Both the position numbers and the translations under genes were made by a program. Below, piece by piece: positions 7,338-14,017 of a stretch of DNA of 20,133 nucleotides. The DNA comes from a virus, in IMG/VR virus record IMGVR_UViG_3300031578_003106, positions 1-20,133 of that record, one strand, 5' to 3'. Under the pieces are notes generated by a model. The model was not told the origin of the DNA. It was given only the letters and a program-made list of their open reading frames with translations, and made no database searches. Every line of letters starts with the position of its first letter. Positions within the stretch are counted from its first letter, which is position 1.

Positions 7338-7652
7338 CTATTTACTCTTCACGATGGCGGCGTCAATCGCAGCGAGCAGGGCTTCGGCTTCGGTGCCGCC
7401 CTGCGCTAGTACGCACCCGTCGATCTCAGCGTGCCACCGTCCACTTTCCAGCTTGCTGACTTCGATCACGCGCTGGTCGGCGGCGAGGATGAAGATGCCC
7501 GTCTCGCCCGCAGGGTGTCTGCCCGTTTTCATCCACCTCCCCACGACGTAGCCTCGGCAGTCTGGGCCATGCTCAGGGCATGGGTTGTCACGCCTCACCC
7601 ATTCGCACGGGCGGATCTCGTCCCTCGGGTCGAGCGGGTAGCGGTCGCTCAC
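7338..7652 (-). CDS. GC-rich cargo gene: small Cys/His protein
   Basis: A 104-aa hypothetical protein in a visibly GC-rich patch (41 of 60 bases at 7381-7440 against about one third GC in its flanks). The N-terminus carries a possible zinc site: C16 (RPCEW), C25-P-E-H28 (NPCPEHG) and C32 (GPDCRG). After that comes a basic stretch (GRWMKTGRHPAGETG), strands (IFILAADQRVIEV, SGRWHAEIDG), and a C-terminal helix (GGTEAEALLAAIDAAIV). The last part resembles the 'aeAllaAi' end of many small phage proteins. The start is GTG 7652, whose GTGA overlaps the stop of the preceding gene. Composition unlike its neighbours points to recent acquisition. A long reading frame on the other strand here is taken as a shadow. 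Confidence 0.65.
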   Translation of the reverse strand: MSDRYPLDPRDEIRPCEWVRRDNPCPEHGPDCRGYVVGRWMKTGRHPAGETGIFILAADQRVIEVSKLESGRWHAEIDGCVLAQGGTEAEALLAAIDAAIVKSK

Positions 7653-7822
7653 GGCTCCTCCCTTTCCAGTGCTTCACGCGCAATCTCTACATTTTGCGCG
7701 CCGATCCACGCGGCCGATCTCACCAGCGGGTTGCATGAGGCGATGCTTTCCAGCGCCGCCCGCAGCCGCTCGTTCTCGGCCTCAAGCTTATTCACGTCGG
7801 CGGAGAGTTCTTTAGCGTCCAT
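7649..7822 (-). CDS. GC-rich cargo gene: 57-aa coiled-coil protein
   Basis: A 57-aa hypothetical protein. Residues 5-30 are a heptad-rich helix (ADVNKLEAENERLRAALES). A short CNP turn follows, and then a second helix (AQNVEIAREALEREEP). This 'leader coil plus EIAREAL tail' pattern is common among small phage proteins of high-GC genomes and has no known role. AAGGTG six bases before ATG 7822 supports the start. It overlaps the end of the preceding gene by 11 bases and its TGA overlaps the GTG start of the next gene (GTGA), so the GC-rich pair is fitted seamlessly into the operon. Confidence 0.65.
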   Translation of the reverse strand: MDAKELSADVNKLEAENERLRAALESIASCNPLVRSAAWIGAQNVEIAREALEREEP

Positions 7823-8027
7823 GTTGCCACACCTTTACATCATAGAGTTTAAGATCAAGTTGAGTATTTTTACTTTTTCCAATCAAAATATCGTGGAGCT
7901 GATTTCGCAGTACCACACAATCTCCCCCCGGTATATTAGGAGTGACTCCCTTAAGCCAGTTATTCTCCAGCACCGTTAGGGCTTCACGCCGGATTCGAAT
8001 GTCTTTCGTCAAACTATTTTTCTTCAT
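7812..8027 (-). CDS. small hypothetical protein
   Basis: A 71-aa protein that I do not recognise. The N-terminal half is basic and helical (KKNSLTKDIRIRREALTVLE), followed by NNWLKGVTPNIPGGDCVVL and a C-terminal half with strands (LDLKLYDVKVW). The upstream sequence has an AAGAAG element about eight bases before ATG 8027. Base composition is that of the AT-rich phage backbone, so it marks the border of the GC-rich patch, whose first gene overlaps its end by 11 bases. Confidence 0.5.
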   Translation of the reverse strand: MKKNSLTKDIRIRREALTVLENNWLKGVTPNIPGGDCVVLRNQLHDILIGKSKNTQLDLKLYDVKVWQHGR

Positions 8028-8030
8028 TAT

Positions 8031-8357
8031 TTAACTTCTTTCTTTATAATAATAATAATAAGGACTAATTGGTTCCGAAATTTCATTATTTAACTTTAAT
8101 AAAGTTCGAATTTTGGTGCCTGCAATTAGAATTTCACTTGTAAATGGTGATGAACAAAGCCTACATGATTCCCAATTACTTTGTGTGAAAAAACATTCTT
8201 TATTTTCAAATAAATAAACCCCTTCAATAGCATTTCGGGCATGGTCCGCAGGGTGTACGTGTCCAATTAGGTCTGAATTTAAACAATATACCCACCCACT
8301 ATCAGATATTTTATATACATCTTCAATAGGAAATCCTTTGTGTTTTTCAAATCTCAT
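8031..8357 (-). CDS. small CxxC family protein, copy 2
   Basis: A 108-aa member of the dispersed family. It has an N-terminal strand region (VYKISDSGWVYCLN), then LIGHVHPADHA with H33 and H35, then C65-R-L-C68 followed by the helix SEILIAGTKIRTLLKLN. The tail is odd: YYYYYKERS, encoded by a tandem TAT (Tyr) tract, read on the plus strand as ATA repeats at about 8048-8062, which could slip. It overlaps copy 3 upstream by 4 bases. H-x-H plus CxxC could make a zinc site. Function is unknown; the common pattern with copy 3 (LIGHVHPAD against YIAHLHPDN) supports shared ancestry. Confidence 0.7.
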   Translation of the reverse strand: MRFEKHKGFPIEDVYKISDSGWVYCLNSDLIGHVHPADHARNAIEGVYLFENKECFFTQSNWESCRLCSSPFTSEILIAGTKIRTLLKLNNEISEPISPYYYYYKERS

Positions 8358-8635
8358 GTATCTGATCTCAACTTGAATAAAGTTATAAGCAGTTTAGATT
8401 GGATAATTTCTTCCGGTGTCATACTTAAATTACATGGCGGACAACATAGTGTTGGTCCAACTGTTGTTCCAAGCGACGTGAGTAGATTATTACCCACTGC
8501 CATGATTTTCGTGTGGTGGATGCTCAGACTATTGTCTGGGTGGAGGTGTGCAATATAATTATAAAACATATTATACCACCAGTTATTATTAATTCTGTAA
8601 AATAGCTTGTATGTAGGGTGCTGTTCAATTTTCAC
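8354..8635 (-). CDS. small CxxC family protein, copy 3
   Basis: A 93-aa family member starting at GTG 8635, with an AAGAGAA element about eight bases upstream. It has the strand region LFYRINNNWWYNMFYNYI, then AHLHPDN with H30 and H32, a middle helix, and a knuckle C64-C65-P-P-C68 followed by P74 and EEIIQSKLLITLFKLRSD. The aromatic NNNWWYN stretch is also seen in copy 6 (KNSWWWYC). A perfect TATAAT here (8570-8575) arises from the codons of this aromatic motif. It is the first gene after the 150-bp gap, and it overlaps copy 2 by 4 bases. Confidence 0.68.
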   Translation of the reverse strand: MKIEQHPTYKLFYRINNNWWYNMFYNYIAHLHPDNSLSIHHTKIMAVGNNLLTSLGTTVGPTLCCPPCNLSMTPEEIIQSKLLITLFKLRSDT

Positions 8636-8785
8636 ATCGTTGTTCTCTTGGTTGTACTGGTTGTTGTTAGTTTAAATTTGAATCGTAAAAGAGAAGAAGA
8701 ATAAGAGAAGATATATAAGTAGTTGTTTAAGAAGATACACTTGTTTAAGGCACAAGGTGGTCTTAGGTCCATAAGCCTTGAAAAT
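8636..8785 (-). other. longest intergenic gap, possible structured RNA leader
   Basis: About 150 bases without a convincing gene, between family copies 4 and 3. Read on the minus strand, the first part can fold: CAAGG pairs with CCTTG, enclosing CTTA paired with TAAG around a TGGACC loop. The second part is a pyrimidine-rich run (TCTTCTCTTATTCTTCTTCT) up to the ribosome-binding site of the GTG start. No U-run follows the hairpin directly, so it is not a standard terminator. A leader, RNase-processing or regulatory role is possible but unproven. Confidence 0.4.
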
Positions 8786-9010
8786 TTATTTACTCCTCAG
8801 TTTATTTAAGAAGCGTGCTTTTTTAATAATTTTTAAATCAAATGCTTGCTTACAGTTAGCACATTTCAGGATATTTATGCTATGAGTATTAATACTTTTA
8901 TTATCAGAGCATAAACAATTAATATGTCCAACCCGAATGTTTGATTGAACAGCACAAATAACAGTATTCCCGTCAGTCCAAATTACCGTAGCGTCCCATA
9001 TAAATTTCAT
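8786..9010 (-). CDS. small CxxC family protein, copy 4
   Basis: A 74-aa protein and the most compact family member. It has strands (MKFIWDATVIWTDGNTVICAV), then VGHINC with H29 and C32, a short spacer, and C50-A-N-C53 followed by the helix DLKIIKKARFLNKLRSK. Its closest relative is copy 5 next to it, where HINC, CxxC-K and IIKKA/VIKKA recur at matching places, so the two arose by tandem duplication. The start overlaps the previous stop as TAATG. The H, C, C, C set is right for one zinc. Basic C-terminal residues could contact nucleic acid, which is a guess. Confidence 0.75.
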   Translation of the reverse strand: MKFIWDATVIWTDGNTVICAVQSNIRVGHINCLCSDNKSINTHSINILKCANCKQAFDLKIIKKARFLNKLRSK

Positions 9011-9360
9011 TAATCTCTAGGCCCCAGGTTTTGTAGTAACATAGCTTTCTTTATAACCTTTGGATCAAATGGGATTTTACATTGGTTACATATATTATAG
9101 TTATGCTGTTCATGAAGCATCCCTTTTAATACATTATATGCAGATCTTACTGACTGACCAGACAGATGGTCTTCCCCACAATTGATGTGAGCAATCATCA
9201 TGCTACGATCTATAAAACTAAAATAGTATATCGCAGTAGTATTGTCCCACCAAATTAAAATTCTGTCCGAATCCATGAAACGGCTTTCGATTTTTTCTCT
9301 AGGGAGAATACCATTTTTTTTCGAACGTGTCAACCCTTGCTCTTCAGTGTCTTTCGACAT
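9010..9360 (-). CDS. small CxxC family protein, copy 5
   Basis: A 116-aa family member. Residues 1-28 are a charged extra N-terminus (MSKDTEEQGLTRSKKNG and on). Then come strands (DRILIWWDNTTAIYYFSF), IAHINC with H58 and C61, a helical spacer, and C91-N-Q-C94 followed by DPKVIKKAMLLQNL. AAGAGG seven bases before ATG 9360 supports the long form, which overlaps the end of the 55-aa gene by 31 bases. An internal ATG (residue 29) just before the conserved part would give a form like copy 4, and a promoter-like element lies between the two starts. Function is unknown. Confidence 0.75.
   Translation of the reverse strand: MSKDTEEQGLTRSKKNGILPREKIESRFMDSDRILIWWDNTTAIYYFSFIDRSMMIAHINCGEDHLSGQSVRSAYNVLKGMLHEQHNYNICNQCKIPFDPKVIKKAMLLQNLGPRD
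9305..9333 (-). promoter_or_regulatory. sigma-70-like promoter match inside copy 5 (weakly supported)
   Basis: Read on the minus strand: TTGACA (9328-9333), a 17-base spacer ending in TGG (extended -10), then TATTCT (9305-9310). Transcription would start near 9298, upstream of the internal ATG 9276, giving a shorter protein that keeps the whole conserved region. It may be a chance match. Confidence 0.3.
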
Positions 9361-9497
9361 ACCAAAGCCTCTTTTCCCTTAAGCTTTCCTGTTAACCAAA
9401 GAATTTTAACTGTTTCCCATTTGCCTGTTCCATTGACTCGTCCCTCCCAATCACCATTGGGGCCACCTAAAAGAATAGTTCCTATTTTATAACTCAT
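9330..9497 (-). CDS. 55-aa SH3-like small protein
   Basis: A short gene in the gap between the DnaB-like helicase and family copy 5. It runs from ATG 9497 to TGA at 9330-9332. The product begins MSYKIGTILLGGPNGDWEGR and continues with a Gly turn and TVKILWLTGKLKGKEALV, ending basic. The MS-x-K/R-x-GTI start and the I-x-WL-x-GK strand match the product of 7026-7325, suggesting a small beta-barrel fold shared by the two. AAGAGA upstream serves as ribosome-binding site. The gene starts 6 bases after the helicase stop and ends 31 bases inside copy 5. Function is unknown. Confidence 0.6.
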   Translation of the reverse strand: MSYKIGTILLGGPNGDWEGRVNGTGKWETVKILWLTGKLKGKEALVCRKTLKSKG

Positions 9498-9503
9498 ATT
9501 TGA

Positions 9504-10928
9504 TTATCTCTTTTTTGATTTTCTTTGTTGTCTTTCTCTAGGAGTTGAGGCCCACTTACTTTTCTCTTCCTCTTCTTCCTCATCCTCAAAAACAGATGAA
9601 TCAATTACATCATTCGTAATACTCATTTTACTTAAGTCACACTCAAGCTCAACAGCCCTACCTGCTCGTCTAGATTGACGCATCTTTAAGGGCACTAATT
9701 TTAAGGCTACTCTATCTGAATTAGGAATATCTACCTGACTCATACCAATTACAGCAGTCGCTTCCTGTAAGTGTCTGATTGAAGCCTGTGCCATAGTCAT
9801 GTCTATGTCAGAACCCTTACTCAGACCGGCTCTATTCGTCTGTGCTGCGGTCCAAATCAACATGTTGTGCCGTTTAGCCAGGCGTACAAGATCCTTCGCT
9901 ACAGCCCCCATCCAGCCCCATTCGTTGTCTCTCTTATACCCAGATAATGAGGGTTTCATTCTCTCCATATAATCAAGTACAATTACATCAGGTTTCCACC
10001 CATGTAAATTAGCCATCTTAGCTAACTCAGCTTCTAATTCATCAGTAGAAATTTCTCTGTTATATTCTGTAATAACAAATCTTTTATTAAGATTATTCGT
10101 CCAATGTCTCTCAAGTCCTTTATACGCTACACCTGGATCATTCATAATCTCTTCTACTGGGGTGCCTGTAATTCGAGCGAGGGCCCTTTCGGTAACTTCC
10201 TCAAGGACTAATTCGTTTGTGATGAACCATACATTCTTTTCTTCAATCGCTGCAATCTTATGTCCAATCACTAATAATAATGCAGACTTGCCGTGTCCGG
10301 TCGGTGCGATCACTACAGCTAATTGTTTTTTTCTTAACCCCCCACCCGTCCAATCATCGAGCACAGTAATATTAGTAGGAATTCTAATATTAATAGGGTT
10401 GAAGTCTGCTGTATCCATTAGATGCTCAATAGCCTGTTGAAGATCCATCGTTCGATCATCCCCAGCATTAGCAAATTGGGACAACCACGATTGAACGTCT
10501 TTTACCATCCCCGGACCATCAAAATCTATTTGTTTCTGATTGAACCCCTGATCTTTTATCATTTCAAGAAAGGATCTTGAAATTGCCACATCCTTGGCTT
10601 GACCAAGTACATAAATCTGTTCAGAACGATCTGCTGATACCTTTTGTAATTCTTCTAATATATCTTTATATCTTAACTCATAAGCATCAGAATCTTTGTC
10701 TTTGAATATCTTATGAAGTGTCACTAATGATGGGGGTTCCCCATTCTTTTTTGTGAACGCATACACCTCAGCTAATATCGGCTGATACTCTGCTCTATTT
10801 AACCATTGGGGTCTAAATATCTGAGAGAATTTCTTAGCATCTTCTGGTCTGCCGGTTAATGATGTTACAAAAATGTCTTCGTCAAAAATACTATTTCTCC
10901 TCATCTCCTGGGGTAAACATAATTTCAT
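9504..10928 (-). CDS. dnaB: DnaB-like replicative helicase
   Basis: Hexameric 5'-3' fork helicase of the RecA/DnaB fold, about 474 aa from this start. Seen: a helical N-terminal domain (about 15-120); Walker A APTGHGKS near 208-215; the NELVLEEVTERALARITG helix near 238; Walker B VIVLDYMER with D319; the sensor-like AAQTNRAG near 361; and an arginine-finger strand KMRQSRRAG near 415. The tail has a run of Glu (EDEEEEEE) then basic residues. The frame is open further up to an ATG at 10979, but that would overlap the previous gene by 89 bases. ATG 10928 has GGA five bases upstream, and ATG 10904 has AGGAG touching it. The start is therefore uncertain. The enzyme would pair with the separate primase. 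Confidence 0.9.
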   Translation of the reverse strand: MKLCLPQEMRRNSIFDEDIFVTSLTGRPEDAKKFSQIFRPQWLNRAEYQPILAEVYAFTKKNGEPPSLVTLHKIFKDKDSDAYELRYKDILEELQKVSADRSEQIYVLGQAKDVAISRSFLEMIKDQGFNQKQIDFDGPGMVKDVQSWLSQFANAGDDRTMDLQQAIEHLMDTADFNPINIRIPTNITVLDDWTGGGLRKKQLAVVIAPTGHGKSALLLVIGHKIAAIEEKNVWFITNELVLEEVTERALARITGTPVEEIMNDPGVAYKGLERHWTNNLNKRFVITEYNREISTDELEAELAKMANLHGWKPDVIVLDYMERMKPSLSGYKRDNEWGWMGAVAKDLVRLAKRHNMLIWTAAQTNRAGLSKGSDIDMTMAQASIRHLQEATAVIGMSQVDIPNSDRVALKLVPLKMRQSRRAGRAVELECDLSKMSITNDVIDSSVFEDEEEEEEKSKWASTPRERQQRKSKKR

Positions 10929-11247
10929 CAATTCCAAAACCCGCAAGCATATCTTTAAGTTCTCTTGCCATTGCTTCAAAATCTGTGGCAGTCTTATCCT
11001 TGGAAACTAATTCATCTAACATAATAACTGGAATCTCTAAATCTATGTTATGTCCATTAATTCTATCTTGTTGATCTTCTTCAGACTCCATAAAGAAAGT
11101 ATGATCGTTAGCACATTTATATGCTGTTACATATTCTGAATATGCTTCTAAATCATACCCATAATCTTCACAAACCAACAACCCAGATGTTTCTTCATTA
11201 TAATCTACAAATTCTTCAACTTCTTTAGAACATACAGGACAGTTCAT
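10891..11247 (-). CDS. small zinc-ribbon-like acidic protein
   Basis: A 118-aa protein of unknown function. It opens MNCPVCSKEVEEF (C3, C6), and a second possible pair lies near C45 and H49 (YKCANDHTFF), which together resemble half-conserved zinc ribbon ligands; C26 is also present. The remainder is strongly acidic (ESEEDQQDR, then a helix FEAMARELKDMLAGFGID). The first codon overlaps the stop of the previous gene by 1 base. It overlaps the helicase start by 38 bases. Proteins of this kind are common in phage replication regions, and no specific role can be read from the sequence. Confidence 0.65.
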   Translation of the reverse strand: MNCPVCSKEVEEFVDYNEETSGLLVCEDYGYDLEAYSEYVTAYKCANDHTFFMESEEDQQDRINGHNIDLEIPVIMLDELVSKDKTATDFEAMARELKDMLAGFGIDEIMFTPGDEEK

Positions 11248-11603
11248 TATAAATACTTCTCAATTAAGTTAGCAATTTGCTTAAAGGTTTTAGGTTTACG
11301 ATCATCCCAAAACTCCCCATCATTCCACTCAGATAATGAGTGTTTACCTACTACCGGGTCGGCATTATCTAATCCCGCCCAATTTCTAACTTTAAATGGT
11401 AAAAGTCCTGCGGTATCATGATATCTATTAAGCTCATTCCACACACCACCGGTTTCTTCTGCGTGAATATTACAAAGAACACCCAAACAACAGAAACTCT
11501 CTTCGCCGGTTTTCTCGTCTACCTGCAATAACTTCTCTCTGCCTTGCTCATATACTCCAGAACGAAGTTCACGTAACCAAATCTTTTTAATTCTTTTGTT
11601 CAT
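11247..11603 (-). CDS. conserved phage protein with CCLGVLC motif
   Basis: A 118-aa protein. I recognise the layout as a widespread phage family of unknown function: an N-terminal W-L-R-E-L-R-S-G-x-Y-x-Q-G segment (9-21), the signature FCCLGVLCNIHAEE near 38-51, and an end with DGEFWDDRKPKTFKQIANLIEKYL in which a 'T-F-x-x-I-A-x-x-I-E' helix is typical. The Cys pair plus a third Cys might hold a metal, but this is not established. It overlaps the UvsW-like gene by 4 bases upstream and the next gene by 1 base. The family has no known activity, so no role is assigned. Confidence 0.8.
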   Translation of the reverse strand: MNKRIKKIWLRELRSGVYEQGREKLLQVDEKTGEESFCCLGVLCNIHAEETGGVWNELNRYHDTAGLLPFKVRNWAGLDNADPVVGKHSLSEWNDGEFWDDRKPKTFKQIANLIEKYL

Positions 11604-13057
11604 GTTATTACTTTAAATCCTTGTTGTTTATAAATTTCAATTCGTTCATTTGATTGTCGCTTCAATGTTTTAGATGAAAGATCCATAAAGTCTCTGAATT
11701 GTAGAGTCTTTTTACCTTTGGAATTCCTCAACCCTCTACCCAGTCTTTGAATAGTATTGATAACAGATTTACCTCCACCCGCAACAATAATAGATTTTAG
11801 TTGTGTATAATCAAATCCCTGGTCAAAGATAGTGGTACACACAATCGCTTCCAGCTTTTTATTACTAAGATCATCCAAAGCTTTCTGTCTAACAGCCTGA
11901 GAATCTTCTCCAATAAGCAGCTTAGTCTTTACTCCCTTTGCGGTGAGAGCACGTTCAAGGATTTTAGCATGTGCTACTTGGGTAGTCAATACGAACAATG
12001 GCTTCGGAAGAATGACGGCCTCTTCTGCTGTAAGCTTTGTTCTAATAGGATTAAGCGTCACCCCCATATCATAGCAATCCGGCCACTTCTCAGGGCACGT
12101 AACTTTCTTTACTTCAATAATCTTGATATTGGCATCAACAAGATAACCTTCTTTAATCAAGGTTGCTGTTTTAACTTCTTTAAGTACGTTCCCTGTGGCC
12201 CCTTGTAAAAGTATATTAGAATACTCATCCTTCATAAATGGTGTAGCTGTAAGGCCCCACCGATAAAAAGCTTTGGGCATATAATCAGAACATTTTACAA
12301 ACCAGTTGCCCCCCGATGACTTAGCTGCAATCTGATGCGCCTCATCAAAAAATACCTGTTGTGTATTAGAAAGTAAGGCTTCGATTTGAGGATCTGCGGT
12401 ATTCCTCATAAGGGTTTGAATAGTTGCTATAGTAATCCCATCTGATTTGGGTGCTATTACTCCATCAAATACTCTACCTACTGTATACCCATATTTTTCA
12501 AATCGTTCTTTAGCTTGCCACGCTAGAGTTTTAAGGTGAACAATAAAAAGAGTCGGCAAGTAACCTGTAGTTTCATACATGGCTACTGCCAACTCAGTTT
12601 TACCTGCCCCAGTAGCTAATTGAAAAATACCACGGGGCCAATAAAGATTTTGAAATTTATTTGTAAGTCCAGCGTTCACCCCTTCAGATTGATAATATCT
12701 GAGATCCATTGAGGTGCTTTGAAGCCGTGGATAAGGGTTGAACCTTTTATCTATTAGACGGGGGAGGGTTTTAGTTTCTCTCCACAATGTATTAAGCACC
12801 ACCGGAAGAAGACCAGTATTAAATTCTCCAGAAGGAGAAATAACATCTACCTTGCCATCCCAGCCATTAACCTTTCTTTTAATTTGAGGATTCTTTTTAA
12901 GAAAAGCAATATCTTTCAAATAAAGCTTATGTGCTTTCATGAATTTTGCACCGGGGGTCATTGTCTTTAATACCCGACGGACGTGTTTATATGCTAATGT
13001 ATCATTATCACAATCAGCTTTCGCAACAGCAAGAACATTACTAAATTCAATATTCAT
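11600..13057 (-). CDS. uvsW: UvsW-like SF2 DNA helicase
   Basis: A superfamily 2 helicase of 485 aa that by family would branch-migrate or unwind recombination and replication intermediates. Seen: an N-terminal domain of about 115 aa, as in T4 UvsW; motif Q-like LRYYQSEGV near 119; motif I ATGAGKT at 148-154; motif Ia-like FIVHLKTLAWQ; motif II DEAH at 238-241; motif III GLTATP near 268-273; motif V TTIFDQGFDY near 408; motif VI QRLGRGLR at 437-444. Length and domain order fit T4 UvsW (about 500 aa). It could instead be a related RadD-type or phage restart helicase. The start overlaps the previous gene by 11 bases. It belongs with RecA, SSB and the UvsY-like gene in a recombination-dependent replication scheme. 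Confidence 0.85.
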   Translation of the reverse strand: MNIEFSNVLAVAKADCDNDTLAYKHVRRVLKTMTPGAKFMKAHKLYLKDIAFLKKNPQIKRKVNGWDGKVDVISPSGEFNTGLLPVVLNTLWRETKTLPRLIDKRFNPYPRLQSTSMDLRYYQSEGVNAGLTNKFQNLYWPRGIFQLATGAGKTELAVAMYETTGYLPTLFIVHLKTLAWQAKERFEKYGYTVGRVFDGVIAPKSDGITIATIQTLMRNTADPQIEALLSNTQQVFFDEAHQIAAKSSGGNWFVKCSDYMPKAFYRWGLTATPFMKDEYSNILLQGATGNVLKEVKTATLIKEGYLVDANIKIIEVKKVTCPEKWPDCYDMGVTLNPIRTKLTAEEAVILPKPLFVLTTQVAHAKILERALTAKGVKTKLLIGEDSQAVRQKALDDLSNKKLEAIVCTTIFDQGFDYTQLKSIIVAGGGKSVINTIQRLGRGLRNSKGKKTLQFRDFMDLSSKTLKRQSNERIEIYKQQGFKVIT

Positions 13058-13766
13058 CTACAGTATTCCGTATCACTTTATATTGCTTTGTTGATATTAT
13101 CTGCTTTGTTTGTTCAACGATCCGCTCTCGCCCAGAGTCTAGCGCATCCAAATCCTCAACGCCAGCAACGTTCTTTGACTGTTTTTCAATCAAGTCGGGA
13201 AAGCTATTATTATTTTCTTCAATAATTTCATACTGTGAAGGCATCCAATCTTTAAATGGTTTATACCTCATATTGGTAGCAATATCTTCCATCTTTAGAT
13301 TGAGCATAAACTTAATACGTCTAATCTTCTCAACCGTTACCACATACTCGGGGTTCTGTTCAATTCGCTGTGCCTCAGCCTTAACTACTGTTTCTATTAA
13401 AATCTGAATAGTGTCTGCAAAGGAATCAATATCGGGGATATCCTCTCGTCTAGTCTGAGTCGGCTTATACTTACCTTCACACTCAGTACAAACAGTAACT
13501 ACATTATCTTTATGAATCGCACCGTTGTGTTCCAGTGCGGTATAATACCTAAAATGCAAAGCATTTAATGTCTTTTCAGCTCGGATATTTAATGGGGTGC
13601 CACAGTATACACACTTACCTCCATATTTTTGGTAGATTTCATGTGCCTCAGCCGAACTAAACCTGTGTGGGATGCCAAATTTAATTGTGCGTTTGGTATC
13701 TGTATTAAATTTAAGGAGCGCCTTCTTAAAAGAATTGGCACCCCGTGTACGTGTTTTGGGTGTCAT
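13047..13766 (-). CDS. HNH-like zinc protein near UvsW
   Basis: A 239-aa protein. Residues about 36-100 look like an HNH/treble-clef unit: KCVYCGTP (C52, C55), then TALEHNGAIHKDNVV (H80, N88), and TVCTECEGKYK (C93, C96). The C-x2-C ... H ... N ... C-x2-C order is that of zinc-stapled HNH nucleases, though the first catalytic residue is E79-H80 rather than the usual D-H. The remaining 140 residues are helical and charged without known motifs. Its place next to UvsW and the overlap of 11 bases suggest a resident DNA-processing nuclease rather than a homing gene. ATGA overlap joins it to the gene before. Activity is inferred from motifs only. Confidence 0.65.
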   Translation of the reverse strand: MTPKTRTRGANSFKKALLKFNTDTKRTIKFGIPHRFSSAEAHEIYQKYGGKCVYCGTPLNIRAEKTLNALHFRYYTALEHNGAIHKDNVVTVCTECEGKYKPTQTRREDIPDIDSFADTIQILIETVVKAEAQRIEQNPEYVVTVEKIRRIKFMLNLKMEDIATNMRYKPFKDWMPSQYEIIEENNNSFPDLIEKQSKNVAGVEDLDALDSGRERIVEQTKQIISTKQYKVIRNTVDEY

Positions 13767-14017
13767 GTAGTATTAATTATTTTTAATATTGTTTCTACTT
13801 TTTGCCGAACATCTGAAGGAATATCCTTACCCCAATCAGGCCGAGGCCAAGCTGATCCGGCGAACGTGCCCGTCCTTCGTGTTTTAAAATAACGTATTAT
13901 ATATGTATATGTATCAAGCACTACTTGATACTGTGATACATTTTTATAATATATCATTGCAGATGTATTGGTAGATTTGGTATACTTTGTTACCTGTCTA
14001 ATTGTCCAATCCGTCAT
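13763..14017 (-). CDS. small protein, tandem paralogue 1
   Basis: An 84-aa protein of unknown function. It begins MTDWTIRQVTKYTKSTNT and appears beta-rich (MIYYKNVSQYQVVLDTYTYIIRY), with a basic Gly/Pro loop (TRRTGTFAGSAWPRPDWG), and a C-terminal helix IPSDVRQKVETILKI. The neighbour 14014-14310 shares the DW[ST]I opening, strand pattern and IPxx[V/I]RxKVExILK ending, so the two are tandem duplicates. Both junctions are ATGA overlaps. The bases 13798-13812 also occur exactly in the end of the HNH gene at 14336-14350. Confidence 0.65.
   Translation of the reverse strand: MTDWTIRQVTKYTKSTNTSAMIYYKNVSQYQVVLDTYTYIIRYFKTRRTGTFAGSAWPRPDWGKDIPSDVRQKVETILKIINTT

Noticed and set aside
7431-7979. 182-codon open frame on the plus strand across GC-rich island 1
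   Set aside because: The minus-strand genes there have ribosome-binding sites and GTGA or short overlaps with their neighbours. High GC removes stops on the other strand, and every other gene in the window is on the minus strand.
8570-8575. TATAAT preceded by TGG on the minus strand (extended -10)
   Set aside because: No -35 match at a suitable distance, and the bases are codons of the aromatic WWYN motif of family copy 3.
8632-8772. 46-codon minus-strand frame ending in a GTGA overlap with family copy 3
   Set aside because: Low-complexity product (runs of Ser, Thr, Phe), only AAGG at 3-base spacing upstream, and it covers the pyrimidine-rich leader. The overlap is probably chance.
10929-10979. 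Upstream extension of the DnaB-like helicase to ATG 10979
   Set aside because: It would overlap the preceding gene by 89 bases and has no ribosome-binding site; a later start is more likely, though not proven.
11801-12208. 135-codon plus-strand frame
   Set aside because: It is opposite conserved motifs of the UvsW-like helicase and has no family-like content.
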